Positions 33,508 through 45,290 of a stretch of 64,000 bases of DNA are shown here, one piece after another. The position numbers and the translations under genes are program-made. Location: the NCBI RefSeq assembly GCF_937616625.2, contig NC_065573.1, positions 18,367,001 through 18,431,000 on the forward strand. The letters run 5' to 3'. Position 1 is the first letter of the stretch. Each line of letters begins with the position of its first letter. The notes below the pieces were generated by a model. It did no database searches, was not told the origin of the DNA, and saw nothing but the letters and a program-made list of their open reading frames with translations. This stretch comes from Mercurialis annua (Eukaryota > Streptophyta > Magnoliopsida > Malpighiales > Euphorbiaceae).

Positions 33508-36500
33508 TCAAGAAAAGAGGAAAGGATAACGTTTTCGTATATCGGGCTTCGTCTCCCAAGTGCACTCCTCAACAGAATGATTTCGTCACAGAACTTTGAC
33601 CATCAGAATCTCCTTGTTTCGTAACCTACGCACTTGCGTATCGACAATCTCAACTGGCTGTTCCTCATAGGACAGCTCCCGGTCAATCTCAACGCTCTGA
33701 GGCACAATCACATGCGAAGAATCTGAGATGCACTTCCTCAGCATAGAAACATGAAATACAGGATGCACTAACGACATGTCTGGCGGCAGAACCAGACGAT
33801 AAGCCACAACTCCAATCCTCTCTGAAATCTCATAAGGACCAACGTACCTCGGTGCCAACTTTCCCTTGACACCAAAACGAACCACGCCTTTCATAGGCGA
33901 AACCCGAAGAAACACAAAGTCTCCCACCTGAAACTCGATGTCTTTTCTCTTCGGATCAGCATAACTCTTATGCCGACTAAAAGCTGTCTCCAACCTCCAT
34001 TTTATCAACGGTACCTTCTCTGAGGTAATCTGAATAATCTCAGCACCAGACAACTTTGGCTCGCCGAACTCTTCCCAGCAGATAGGAGATCGACACTTGC
34101 GCCCGTACAAAGCATCATAAGGTGCCATCTCAATGCTCGCATGATAACTGTTGTTGTAGGAAAACTCAATCAACGGCAAATGAGTATCCCAACTATCCTG
34201 AAAATCAAGAATGCACATCCTGAGCATATCCTCCAATGTCTGAATAGTCCTCTCAGACTGACCGTCAGTCTGAGAATGAAAAGATGTACTGAAGTCCAAT
34301 CGAGAACCCAAGGACTCCTGTAACGCTTTCTAGAACCTCGAAGTGAAGACAGAACCTCTGTCAAAAACAATCGAAACCGGTACACCATGCAAACTAACAA
34401 TCCTGTCGATGTACAACTGAGCCAACTTCGAAGCAGGATACGAAACTTTGATCGGAAGGAAATGAGCTTACTTAGTCATACGGTCAACTATCACCCAGAT
34501 GGAATCGTACCCCTGTCGAGTACGTGGTAAACCAACAACAAAGTCCATGGCAATCCGCTCCCACTTCCACTCTGGAATAGGTAGTGGCTGCAGATAGCCA
34601 AAAGGTCTCTGATGTTCCAGCTTCACCTGCTGGCAAGTCAGACACTTGGAAACGTACTCTGCAACATCTTTTTTCATTCCGCTCCACCAATACGTACCCT
34701 TGAGGTCATGGTACATCTTGGTAGATCCCGGATGAACACTGTAAGCTGATGCGCTTCCTCCAGAATCTGGTCTCTCAAACCATCTGAATCCGGAACACAC
34801 AGTCTAAAACCAAACCTGAGAACTTCGTCAACAAAAACAAACTCGGAATTCCCATCCAGATGGATCTCATCCATAATCCGTTTCAATTGTGGATCCTCGG
34901 CTTGTAAAGCTTTAATCCTATCAATCAAAATCGGTTGCACCTGCAGCTGTGCCAACAAACTACCATTCTGAGAAACCTAAAAACCGTAGCCCGAAGCTAT
35001 CAAACCATGCCACTCTCGAACCATGGGTCTACGCCCAACCTCAGAAATATGGGCCAAACTGCCCGAAGACTTGCGACTCAGCGCATCGGCTACCACATTA
35101 GCCTTACCAGGATGGTATTGAATAGTACAGTCATAGTCTTTCAGCAACTCCAGCCACCTCCTCTGTCTCAGATTCAGCTCTCGCTGATCAAAGATGTACT
35201 TCAGACTCTTATGATTAGTGAAGATCTCGCAAGTCGCACCGTACAAGTAGTGCCTCCAGATCTTGAGAGCAAAAACCACAACAGCTAACTCCAAGTCATG
35301 AGTAGGGTAATTCACCTCATGCTTCTTCAGCTGACGAGAAGCATAGGCGATCACCTGTCCATGTTGCATCAACACGCAACCTAAGCTAATCCGAGAAGCA
35401 TCGTAGTACACAGTAAAACCCTCAATGCCAGAAGGTAACGCCAAAACTAGAGCTGTAGTCAGAATCTCCTTGAGCTTCTCGAAACTTGCCTCGCACTTGT
35501 CGGTCCACTCAAACTTAACACCCTTCTGTGTCAGCTTAGTCAAAGGTGCAAATATCCGAGAGAAATCCTGCACGAACCGACGGTAGTAGCCAGCTAACCC
35601 AAGAAAACTCATAATCTCGGTAACTGACCTCGGCCTCTGCTAATCCATAACCGCCTCAATCTTCTTCGGATCAACCTTGATCCCATCCTTCGACACCACG
35701 TGTCCTAAGAAGGTTACCTGTTCCAGCCAAAACTCGCACTTTGAGAACTTAGCATACAACTGATGCTCTCGCAAGGTTTGTAGTATAGTCCTCAAGTGAT
35801 AAGCATGCTCCTCCTCACTCCGAGAATAAATCAGGATGTCATCAATGAAGACGATAACAAACTGATCGAAAAACGGCTTGAAAACTCTATTCATCATGTC
35901 CATAAACGCTGGTGGTGCGTTAGTCAACCCAAACGACATGACTAGAAACTCGAAATGCCCATAATGCGTTCTGAAAGCAGTCTTAGGCACATCGACGTCG
36001 CGAATCCGAAGTTGATGATACCCGGATCTCAAGTCAATCTTGGAAAAGCACTTCGCACCCTGCAAATCAAACAAGTCGTCGATGCGAGGAAGAGGATATA
36101 TGTTCTTGATGGTAGCCTTATTCAACTGCCTGTAATCGATACAAAGCCAAAAGGAACTATCCTTCTTCTTAACAAACAGAACTGGAGCACCCCACGAAGA
36201 AGTACTCGGTCTGATGAAGCCACTGTCCAAAAGTTCTTGTAGCTGCTCCTTCAACCCCTGTAATGTAGTACCAACATCCAATATGGCGGTATCGAAATCA
36301 GACCAGTTCCAAGAACTACGTCAATGCAGAACTCGATATCCCGATCAGGTGGTAATCCAGGAAACTCCTCTGGAAAAACGTCAGTGAACTCATTCACTAT
36401 AGGGACAGTGTTCATACTGCCCACCTCAGCATCCATGTCTCGAACCACAGCTAAGAAAGCTTGACAACCCTTACTCATCATCCGCTTTGCCTTGATCGCA

Positions 36501-38010
36501 GATATCAGATTCTTCGGTGTCTCCGCCTTTTCCATGAAAAGAAAAGGGTAGATCACCTGGAATCCGAAACTCAACCGACTTCCCTCGATAGTCGATCGAA
36601 GCATAATGGCGTGCCAGCCAATCCATCCCCAAAATCACGTCAAATGAAAGTACATCCAAAGCAACTAAATCAGCACGTAAATCTCTTCCATGGATCACTA
36701 CGGGACACGATGAATACACAACGTCCACCACCACACAATCAGACAAAGGAGTAGAAACAGATAAAGGTTCACTCAAACCCGTTGGTGTTACACCTAACTT
36801 AGCAGCAAAACACGTAGACACAAAAGAATGGGTTGCACCCGCATCAAATAAAACTAAAGTGTCTACAAAGGCAATCTGAATAGTACCTTGCACCACTGCG
36901 TTAGATGCGTGAGCATCCTGAGGAGTCAAGGCGAAAACTCTAGCCTGACCCTGACTCTGCTGCTGAGAACTCTGTCCAGTTCCATAGCTGTTAGAACCTC
37001 TATCGCCATTGCCACGGCCTCCAAAACCACGCCCTCCAGAACCTCGGCCCCGCTGGCCACCAAAAGAAGCAGCAGGTTGAGAAAACCCTGCTGGTGCAGA
37101 GAACACTGGTCTCTGACTCTGATAGGATGGCTGAGCAACGCTAGCTGCCGACATCTGCTGCCCAGATGCCTGACACTCTCTCGCAAAGTGTCCCGGCTGG
37201 CCACAAGTAAAACAACCCCCTGGTGCTAAACGACACTCGCCTGGATGTCGACGTCTGCAATTCTGGCAGAAAGGAAAACTAGCACCTCCATTGTTACCGC
37301 GCCCAAAACTGCGGCTGCTACCGCTGTTGCCTGAACTGTAGGTGTACGGCTGATAACTCTTCTTGACACCCCTCTTCTTGTTCTTGTACTGAGAAGGTAC
37401 CGATTGGTAGCTACCACCACCACTCTGCTGTCCAGGGCTAGAAGACTTCTTGGTCTAAGAAGGACCAGAAATATCCCCAAACTGCAATAACGAGCTCTCC
37501 ATACGCCGAGTACTGTCTACTACGTCTGTAAAGTCTTTGCGTGTCTCAGTCAGCAAACTCACAAAATCGCGCCCTAAGCCTTTTACGTATCTGTTGTTCA
37601 CCCTTTGATGATCTGCCTGCAAGTCCGGAGCGAACCGACCCAACCTCACGAACTCTGTCGTGTACTCGGATACTGACCTATCATCCCTAGTAAGCGTAAG
37701 CAACCTGTCTCTGTGACCCTCTGTCACTAAAAACGGCAAGAAGAAAGCTCTGAATCTCGCCACAAACTGAGCCCAGGAGATGGTAGCCATGTCAGCATGA
37801 ATAGAGCCATGAAACCAGTCCCCAGCTGAACCCTTCATGGACATCTCGACTAGAACGACGGTCTGACGCTCAGTAGCCTGTAGTCACCGAGCATTCTGCT
37901 CAACCTCCTCGAGAAAATCCAGCGCATCTCCAAAACCGTCAAACTCAGTTGGCTTCATCCTCATGTAAGCCAAAACCAAATCCCTGTCAGTGGTTCCGAC
38001 ACCACCAACT
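33508..38010 (-). pseudogene. gag-pol: gag-pol of element E3, many breaks, 5' end of gag missing
   Basis: Read from right to left it has the gag domain (37455-37844), zinc knuckle (about 37165-37215; [14 protein letters not shown]), RGG linker, protease (DAGATHSF near 36840), reverse transcriptase (36250-35700; FIDDILIYS), RNase H, integrase and chromodomain-like tail ending at TGA (33508-33510). Breaks: TGA at 33586-33588, TAG at 34330-34332, TAA at 34468-34470, a frameshift near 34745, stops near 34977 and 35640, a replaced patch at 36258-36280, a frameshift near 36530, and more in gag. It lacks the first roughly 140 codons of gag, the leader and the 5' LTR, and joins LTR sequence at 38010. 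Confidence 0.9.
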
Positions 38011-38242
38011 GAGAGCCATAATGAAAAAACAATTTGAAATATCGTATACAATATATATTGATATTAAAATAACAATTTACTTAATAAAGCTGTAATATCC
38101 CGTATTTTATTTTATTTTCTTTCCGATGAGTTTCCGGTTATAATTCGGAGTCCCTTGCGAGTTCATGGTTTGATTCGTGGGTTAAATAAATTAATTGGTT
38201 AGCCTATGTTTCTTTTGATCAAATTGTTCTTTGGCTTTGGCC
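38005..38242. repeat. Right copy of a 240-base direct duplication (left copy 30199-30438)
   Basis: CCAACT(A/G)AGAGCCATAATG, the H LTR piece down to AATAAAGC, and the first 150 bases of LTR B occur twice in the same orientation, at 30199-30438 and here. I count roughly six or seven differences. The two copies bracket E3. At the left edge of this copy the six bases CCAACT belong to both gag of E3 and the LTR, so the joint shows microhomology. Confidence 0.8.
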
Positions 38243-38668
38243 CATGCATTAAGCCCACATAATTTCATGCATTAAGCCATATAATTTCATGCATTAAGCC
38301 CATGCATTGTTCTTATATTTGAAGAAGAGTGTTGTGCTGCGTTTCATTCTTTTTCCTATATTACTTATAACATGTTACACGTGCCTTTTCTTTTCTTTCA
38401 TTCTTTTTATTCAAACCCTATTTTTCTTTTAAAACCCTAGCCGTCATACTGAAAGGAACTCCCTGAGATCATAAACTTTCTTTCCCTCTCTTTGCTTCGA
38501 ATTAATAAGTTATCTCTTCGGTTTTGTCGTTCGTTCGGTTATCGTCTTTATCGTATCTAATTCGTATCTCACATATTGTAGCTTAAATCTGAAGAGTTCT
38601 TGGACGATTCATCATTATTCATAATTCTCATTAATCCATACGTGTTGAAATCAATTTTCTTACGTTAA
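38091..38668 (+). repeat. LTR B fragment, right and longer copy
   Basis: Starts TGTAATATCCCG and continues past the duplicated part with a CATGCATTAAGCCC repeat (three tandem-like units at 38244-38310), AAAACCCTAGCCGTC (near 38434) and a probable transcribed leader. It is cut at 38669 by the E4 LTR. AACCCTAGCCGTC is also found in A-type LTRs just downstream of the promoter (6559-6570), so B is a related LTR with a different U3. Confidence 0.65.
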
Positions 38669-39004
38669 TGTCACGACCCATTTTCATGAATCGTGACCGA
38701 CGCTAGGGCGTGGGTAATGTAGTACCGACACCCGTAGCTAGCCTTCCTTATATCATACATTTGCAATGAACATGCATAAAACCAATGCTCGGGGGCAACC
38801 GAGACTTCAGCCTAATTCTAGCAGTTATAATATTCAACATTTATATAACTTACTTTCTCAATACTAGTCTTAGACAGGCATAACATAAATAGTTCTGAAT
38901 AATCGTATAACATGCCAAAGCAATAATAATCCAGTCGAACCAATCTGACAAACAACTAGAAATAAATAAAGACGTCTAGTTACTACTGCGGTCTAAGAAT
39001 AAAA
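38669..39004 (-). repeat. LTR fragment of E4 (U5 end only)
   Basis: TGTCACGACCC through the U5 block and CTACTGCGGTCTAAGAATAAAAT. At about 39004 it runs directly into reverse transcriptase coding sequence. The rest of the LTR, the polypurine tract, integrase and RNase H are absent. Confidence 0.82.
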
Positions 39005-41670
39005 TTTAGCATACAATTGATGCTCACGCAACGTCTGTAGTATAGTCCTCAAATGATAAGCATGCTCCTCCTCACTCCGAGAATAGATCAAAATGTCATC
39101 AATGAAAACGATAACGAATTGATCTAAAAACGGCTTAAACACTCTGTTCATCATTTCCATGAACGCTATTGGTGCGTTAGTCAGACCAAAGGACATAACC
39201 AGAAACTCAAAATGTCCATAACGCGTCCGAAAAGAAGTCTTAGGCACATCTACATCACGTATCCGAAGTTGATGATACCCAGACCTCAAATCAATCTTAG
39301 AGAAACACTTTACACCTTGCAACTGGTCAAACAAATCATCGATGCGAGGAAGAGGATATATGTTCTTGACAGTAGCCTTGTTCAATTGTCTGTAGTCGAT
39401 ACACAGTTGAAAGGAACCATCTTTCTTCTTCACAAACAGAACTGGAGCACCTCATGGAGAAGTACTCGGTCTGATGAACCCACTATCCAACAACTCTTGT
39501 AACTGGTCCTTCAACTCCTTCAGTTCTGCAGGAGCCATCCGATATGGCGGTATCGAAATCGAAGCTGTTCTAGGAACCACATCAATGCAAAACTCAATAT
39601 CACGATCAGGTGGTAATCCAGGCAATTCCTTTGGAAACACATCTGTGAACTCACTCACTATTGGTACATTATGCATATCACCAAATTCCGCTTCCACATC
39701 TCGAACCATAGCAAGAAAACCCTGGCAACCCTTGCCTAACATCCGCTTCGCCTTTATGGCGGAAATCAGATTCTTAGGTAGATCACCTGGAATCCTAAAC
39801 TCGACTGACTTCCCTCGACAGTCAATAGAAGCAAAGTGGCGTGACAACCAATCCATCCCCAAGATGACATCAAAGGAAAGAACGTCAAGCACAACCAATC
39901 AGCACATAATTCTCTACCCTGAATAACCACTCGACAAGAAGGATAAACGACGTCCACTACTACACCTTCAAACATAGGTGTAGACACAGTTAGAGGTTCA
40001 CTCAAAATAGATGGTGCAATACCCAATTTTCCAGCAAAGCACGTAGACACAAACGAATGGATTGCACCCGCATCAAATAATACCAAAGCATCAGTAAAAG
40101 AAATCGGAATGATACCTTGCACCACGGCGTTTGATACACGCGCATCCTAAGGAGTAAGTGCGAACACTCTGGCCTGACCCTGCGGCTGCTGCTGCGAACT
40201 CTGCCCAGTAACATAACTGTTGGAACCTCTGCCACCGTTACCACGGCCACCAAAACCTCTGCCACCAGAACTACGGCCCCGCTGGCCACCAAAAGATGCT
40301 ACAGGCTGAGAATACCCTACAGACTGAGTAAACGCAGGTCTCTGCTACTGGTAAGACGACTGTGCCACACTGGAGTTAGACATCTGCTGCCCAGATGTTG
40401 GACACTCCCTAGAGAAATGACTCGGCTGGCCACAAGTAAAACAAACTCCTGGAGCTAACTGGCACTGACCATAATGCCTACGTCTGCAATTCTGGCAGAA
40501 CGGAATGTTAGATCCACCACTGTACCCGCGTCCTGAACCACGGTTACTCCCACTGCTACTAGAACTGTACGGAGCACTCCTAGCACTGTGCCTCCCCTTG
40601 TTGTGCGTCCGATGACTCCCCCTATTGGCCTGAGAAGAGCCGATGTAGTCGTTTCCACTACCATGCTGCGTTGGGGCCTGCTGCCCCCCACTAGGAAGAT
40701 CATTCTTTCCCTTGTTTGTCTGGAAAGGGTCAGAGATCGTTCCAAACTGAACCAATGAGCTCTCCAGCCGAAGAGCACTATCCACAACTCGAGAGAACTC
40801 CCTGTTTGTCCCTATCAGCAAAGAAACAAAGTCCGAGCCTAAACCCCTAACATAGCGGTCATTCACCTGCACTCTATCACCCTGTAGATCTGAAGAGAAT
40901 CGACCCAAGTGAACAAACTTCGTAGTATAATCTGTGACTGATCTATACCCCCTTAGTCAAATGTAGTAGCTTCTATCTGAAACTCTCAATAACAAAGAAG
41001 GGTAGATAGAAGTATTTGAACCTGACTACAAACTCAGCCCAAGTTACCATAGCCATCTCTGGTCTGATAGCATCGCAAAACCAGTCCTTAGCTGGATACT
41101 TCAGCGACATCTCCACAACCATCATTGATTGACGATCAGTAGCATGAATCCTCTGACTGTTATACTCAAACTCCTAAAAAAGTCAAGAGCATCTCCATTG
41201 CCATCAAATGAAGTCGGAGTTAACTTCATGTAGCTCATAACCACCTCTCTGTCTGTCGAAACATGGTCGACACCAGCAAGTCCACCAACACCAGGTACAT
41301 CACCAGCCTGAGGTTGTTGTTGCTGCCCTAACTGACCCAGTACCGTACACTGATTCTGCAAAAGAGCCTGATTGTTATGCATCTCGACAATCCCATCCAA
41401 GAAAGTAGTGAAGTCGAATGCCTGCATGTTCGGTTCCTGTTGCACACCCGGTGCCTACTGCACTCCTTGTGCCTGAACACCCGCTGTACCACGTCCTCCA
41501 CCTCTTCTTGCACCAGCTCCTCGACCTCTACCAGCACCTCTACATTGACCACGTCCAACATTAGCCTAAACCTCTAGTTCATTCTGATCGACTTTCATCG
41601 AAATTGCATCGTCAGCCTCTGCTTCTTGCTCTGGCACAGCACGAGCACGAGTACGAACAGCGTTGGTAAT
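39005..41670 (-). pseudogene. gag-pol: gag-protease-RT remnant of E4
   Basis: From right to left: gag start (with ATG changed to ATT at 41668-41670), RG-rich region, Retrotrans_gag, zinc knuckle (near 40400-40445; CFTCGQPSHFSREC), RGG linker, protease (DAGAIHSF near 40075), and reverse transcriptase as far as FIDDILIYS...LYAKF, where it stops at 39005. Breaks include stops near 39454, 40148 and 40345 (CAG or TGG to stop), a frameshift near 39895 and several in gag. RNase H and integrase are missing. It cannot make a functional polyprotein. Confidence 0.88.
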
Positions 41671-41711
41671 ATCATAAGGATTGAACAAAAACAATTTAAA
41701 TACACAGCAAC
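41671..41711 (-). other. Remnant of the E4 leader
   Basis: Reversed copy of the last 41 bases of the A1-type leader (AAGGATTGAACAAAAACAATT), cut by the E5 LTR at 41712. Confidence 0.7.
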
Positions 41712-44636
41712 TGTCACGACCCATTTTCATGAATCGAGACCGGCGCTAGGGCATGTGTAATGTAGTACCAACACCCGTACCTAGCCTTCCTTATAACATA
41801 CAATTCAATTAAACCTGCAGAAAACCAATGCTCGGGGGAAACCGAGACTTCAGCCTAATTCTAGCAGTTATAGTATTCAACATTTAAATATAACATTCTT
41901 TCTAATACTGAATTGTAATTAGGTGTAACATAAATAAATCTGAATAATTATATAACATGCCAAAGCAATAATAATTCAGTCGGACCAATCCGACAACAAC
42001 TAGAATAAAATAAAGACGTCTAGTCAACTACTGCGGTCTAAGAATAAAATAGTTTGATAGTTCTACTAAAATAAATGGAACCTCTGAGGAAAAGTAAATG
42101 CGGAGATCACCAGACTCTCTCAGATCATAACCGTGGGAAGAATTGGGAAAACAACGGGGTCAGATATACTGAGATGAGTTTATATCACTATTTACATTTA
42201 TCAAATGGAAAACCTTTAAAACCATTTAAAACATTTAATAACGATATTACGAATAATAGTTGGAACCCTAATCCACAATTTTAAATAAATAACATAATCC
42301 AATAGGCCTGGTCCCGAGAGCTGAGCTACACCGAGTTACCGCTGACCACACTTATACCATTTCCAGAGTCCCGAGAGCTGTGCTACACCGAGTTACTCTA
42401 TTTGGTCCTGAGAGCTACGCTCACACCAAGTTACCACATTTCCATAAATACCTTACCCAGATCATTACCGGTGCGCACGCAGTCCTAATGATGCCCATTA
42501 GGTAGCATGTTCAAACTAAGAGCCATAATATAAAAACAGTTCGAAATATACGTACAGTATATATATTTAATATTTAAAATAACAATTTACTTAATAAAGC
42601 GGTAAATAATAAGTACAAACTCACAGCTTGCTAATCCACGTGATAACCGGCAAGCAACTAATCCTGGTTCGCCTCTGAAGCACGAACAGTAGACGGGTCT
42701 AGACAAATAAAATAATTATTAAAAACAGACCCTAACTCTAGAGAGTACTAGACACCACATAGGACTAGCACAAATAACACGTCGGAATTAAATAATCCAG
42801 AATAACGAAAAAATACCCAAAAGGTAACAATGCACAGTTATTACAAGTCTATTGAGTTCTCGCTTAAAATCCGACTTACAAATATTATTTAAAAATCTTT
42901 AAATGATAATTAATTTCCAAATAGTGGGTTAGCCGAGTTATTAATAACTACCAAGCTAATCTCACTTGTCGGGTGACCCAAGTCTAACCCGACTTAAAAC
43001 GTTTATCAAATATAAACCCGAGTTTATATTTATAAAATAATTCGATAAAATAATAATTCATTTTAAAAAGCCGAACTCAATAACTTCATTTTCAAGTAAC
43101 TCAAGTTACAAAGAAAACTTAACCATTTTAAGTTTATAAAAGTTTAGGGACTAAACGGTACTTTAGCCAATCAGGGACTAAACTGTACTTTAGCCAATTT
43201 AATATCCGAAATCAAATTAATTGCTTTTGTTTATAATTAAAACAAAATATGAAATTACTAACCAAAAACTTAATTAAATAAGTTATAAAAACGTTCAGGG
43301 GCTAACTTGTACTTTTGCCACTTTGAATTTCGAAACCCAATATAATTACCCGAGTAATTATATTAACTTAATTGCAAATAATTATGACTTATAAGTTTAC
43401 CAATCAAATCAAAACCATTGTAAAAGTTACTATTAAGAACATAGCTAAAGTTTAACTTTGATCATTCACTTGATATAAGAAAAACATATTGGTGATGAAA
43501 ATGGTCAATTAGCCATCCCCTACATTTGAACTAAACAAACCCGCCTAAGCCATGAATTTGGTTTACAGAATTCATGAAGCCCACCAACTACTCCATTTGA
43601 ATCACACTATCAAGTCTTCTAATCAACCTAATATCAATTAACAATCCGAAAATTACATGTAACATCACCAATACAACATTTGACATCAAACACCAAGAAC
43701 CGATCAAGAATGTTAACTGCTGAAATTTATGCGTCCCGAGAACGAAGAACAACAAAATTGAAACGATGAAACAAATCATTGAAGCTTAAACAAACATTAA
43801 CTCAAGAGATTTACAACCATTCATATAGCAAAATCATGGCCAAGGAGTAAGCAAGTATTCGGCAGCCACATGAAATCCAGAAACCATATACACAACTCAA
43901 AACAGTGGAAACAATTTCAAAACGGTAAACCGTACGGCGATTGAAACGAGATCGATAGCGTACCGTTAAGCAAAAACGAGATTGGTAAACATAGATACGT
44001 GAGTCTAGAATCTGCGGGATCAAACGATTCTGATTTCGATCAAGAAACGAAGGAGAACGATCAAAAATACGTAATGTCGTTCGAAAGCAAAATCTGAAAT
44101 TTGAGGAACAAGAAAACTTACCGGATTAGCAACTTTGGAGGATGATAACTGCTTCATTTCTCAGAGAATAAGGTGTACAAACACGGCTAGGGCTTCTTTG
44201 TAGAATAGAGAATGAATTTGGGTCGGAACTTAGGTATTTAAGTAGGTCGAAATAGGTTAGAATGAAAGACGAAGCTGCCCCCACGCAAGGATGGAGCTGG
44301 TCTCGAACGAGACCAGCCGATTAAAGCTAAGTCTCGTTCGAGAATTTCCATTCTCGAACGAGACCAACTGATTTCAGCTAGGGTCTCGTTCGAGAATGAA
44401 ATTCTCGAACCGGCCTCCAATGGCACAAGTCTCGTTCGAGACCTGTGTTGGGCCAGAAGAATTTTCATTTGGCCCATGGGCCAAACCCCCATGGGCCAAC
44501 CAAACCCACATATGGCTAAAACCAAACCCAAATAAAACCCTACACACAAACAAACGAACCACGATACTGAGAACGACTCAAATTAATTCCGAAAACTCAA
44601 TAGTAAAATTTGAAAAAAAAAATCCGGGATATTACA
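41712..44636 (-). repeat. 3' LTR of element E5, complete
   Basis: TGTCACGACCC to GGATATTACA, 2925 bases, followed by a reversed polypurine tract (44637-44644). It has the cassettes at 42308-42436, the palindrome array at 44299-44445, and the inverted repeat TGGCCCATGGGCCA plus a nearby CATGGGCCA copy (about 44471-44500) in the place where A1 and F have the GTGGTTCAACC hairpin. Confidence 0.92.
44299..44500 (-). promoter_or_regulatory. Palindrome array and swapped hairpin in the E5 LTR
   Basis: TCTCGAACGAGA, TCTCGTTCGAGAA, ATTCTCGAACGAGA and further units are followed, toward the LTR start, by GGCCCATGGGCC. It contains multiple TTCnnGAA cores. Confidence 0.55.
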
Positions 44637-44753
44637 TTCTCCCCAACTAATTAAAAATTCGTCCTCGAATTTAACACGACAAGCAATTTACAGCAACAAA
44701 ACACTTAACACAAACAAAACTAACAAAAGCACATAAAATCAAAATATCGTACC

Positions 44754-45289
44754 TCACGGAAAAAGAAAAGGATAGCGATTCCGCATATCCGACTCGGTCT
44801 CCCAAGTGCACTCTTCGACGGAATGATTGCGCCAGAGAACTTTGACCATCGGAATCTCCTTGTTCCGCAACTTACGCACTTGCGTATCAACAACCTCAAC
44901 TGGTTGTTCCTCATACGATAACTGTTAATCTTAAAACTCTGAGGCACAATCATGTGCGAATGATCAGAAATGCACTTTCTCAATATAGAAACATGAAACA
45001 CAAGATGCAGTAAAGACATGTCTGGCGGCAGAACCAGACGATAAGCCACAGCTCCAATCCTCTCTGAAATCTCGTAAGGACCAATATACCTCGATGCCAA
45101 CTTTCCCTTGACACCAAAACGAACCACGCCTTTCATAGGTGAAACCCGAAAAAACACGAAATCACCAACATGAAACTCAATGCCTTTCCTCTTCGGATCA
45201 GCATAACTCTTATGCCGACTAAAAGCAGTCTCTAACCTCCGTTTGATCAACGGTACCTTCTCCGAGGTAATCTGAATAATCTCTGCTCC
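44754..45289 (-). pseudogene. pol: Integrase C-terminal remnant of E5
   Basis: Encodes the end of integrase ([30 protein letters not shown]) and the chromodomain-like tail, ending at TGA 44754-44756, with a frameshift near 44930. At 45289-45302 it joins LTR sequence, with GAGACTTCAACC present twice in tandem. All upstream pol and gag are missing. Confidence 0.85.
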
Positions 45290-45290
45290 C

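Noticed and set aside
44396..44650. 84-codon ORF across the E5 LTR start
   Set aside because: Built from the U3 palindromes and the first bases of the LTR; not conserved in the other LTRs.
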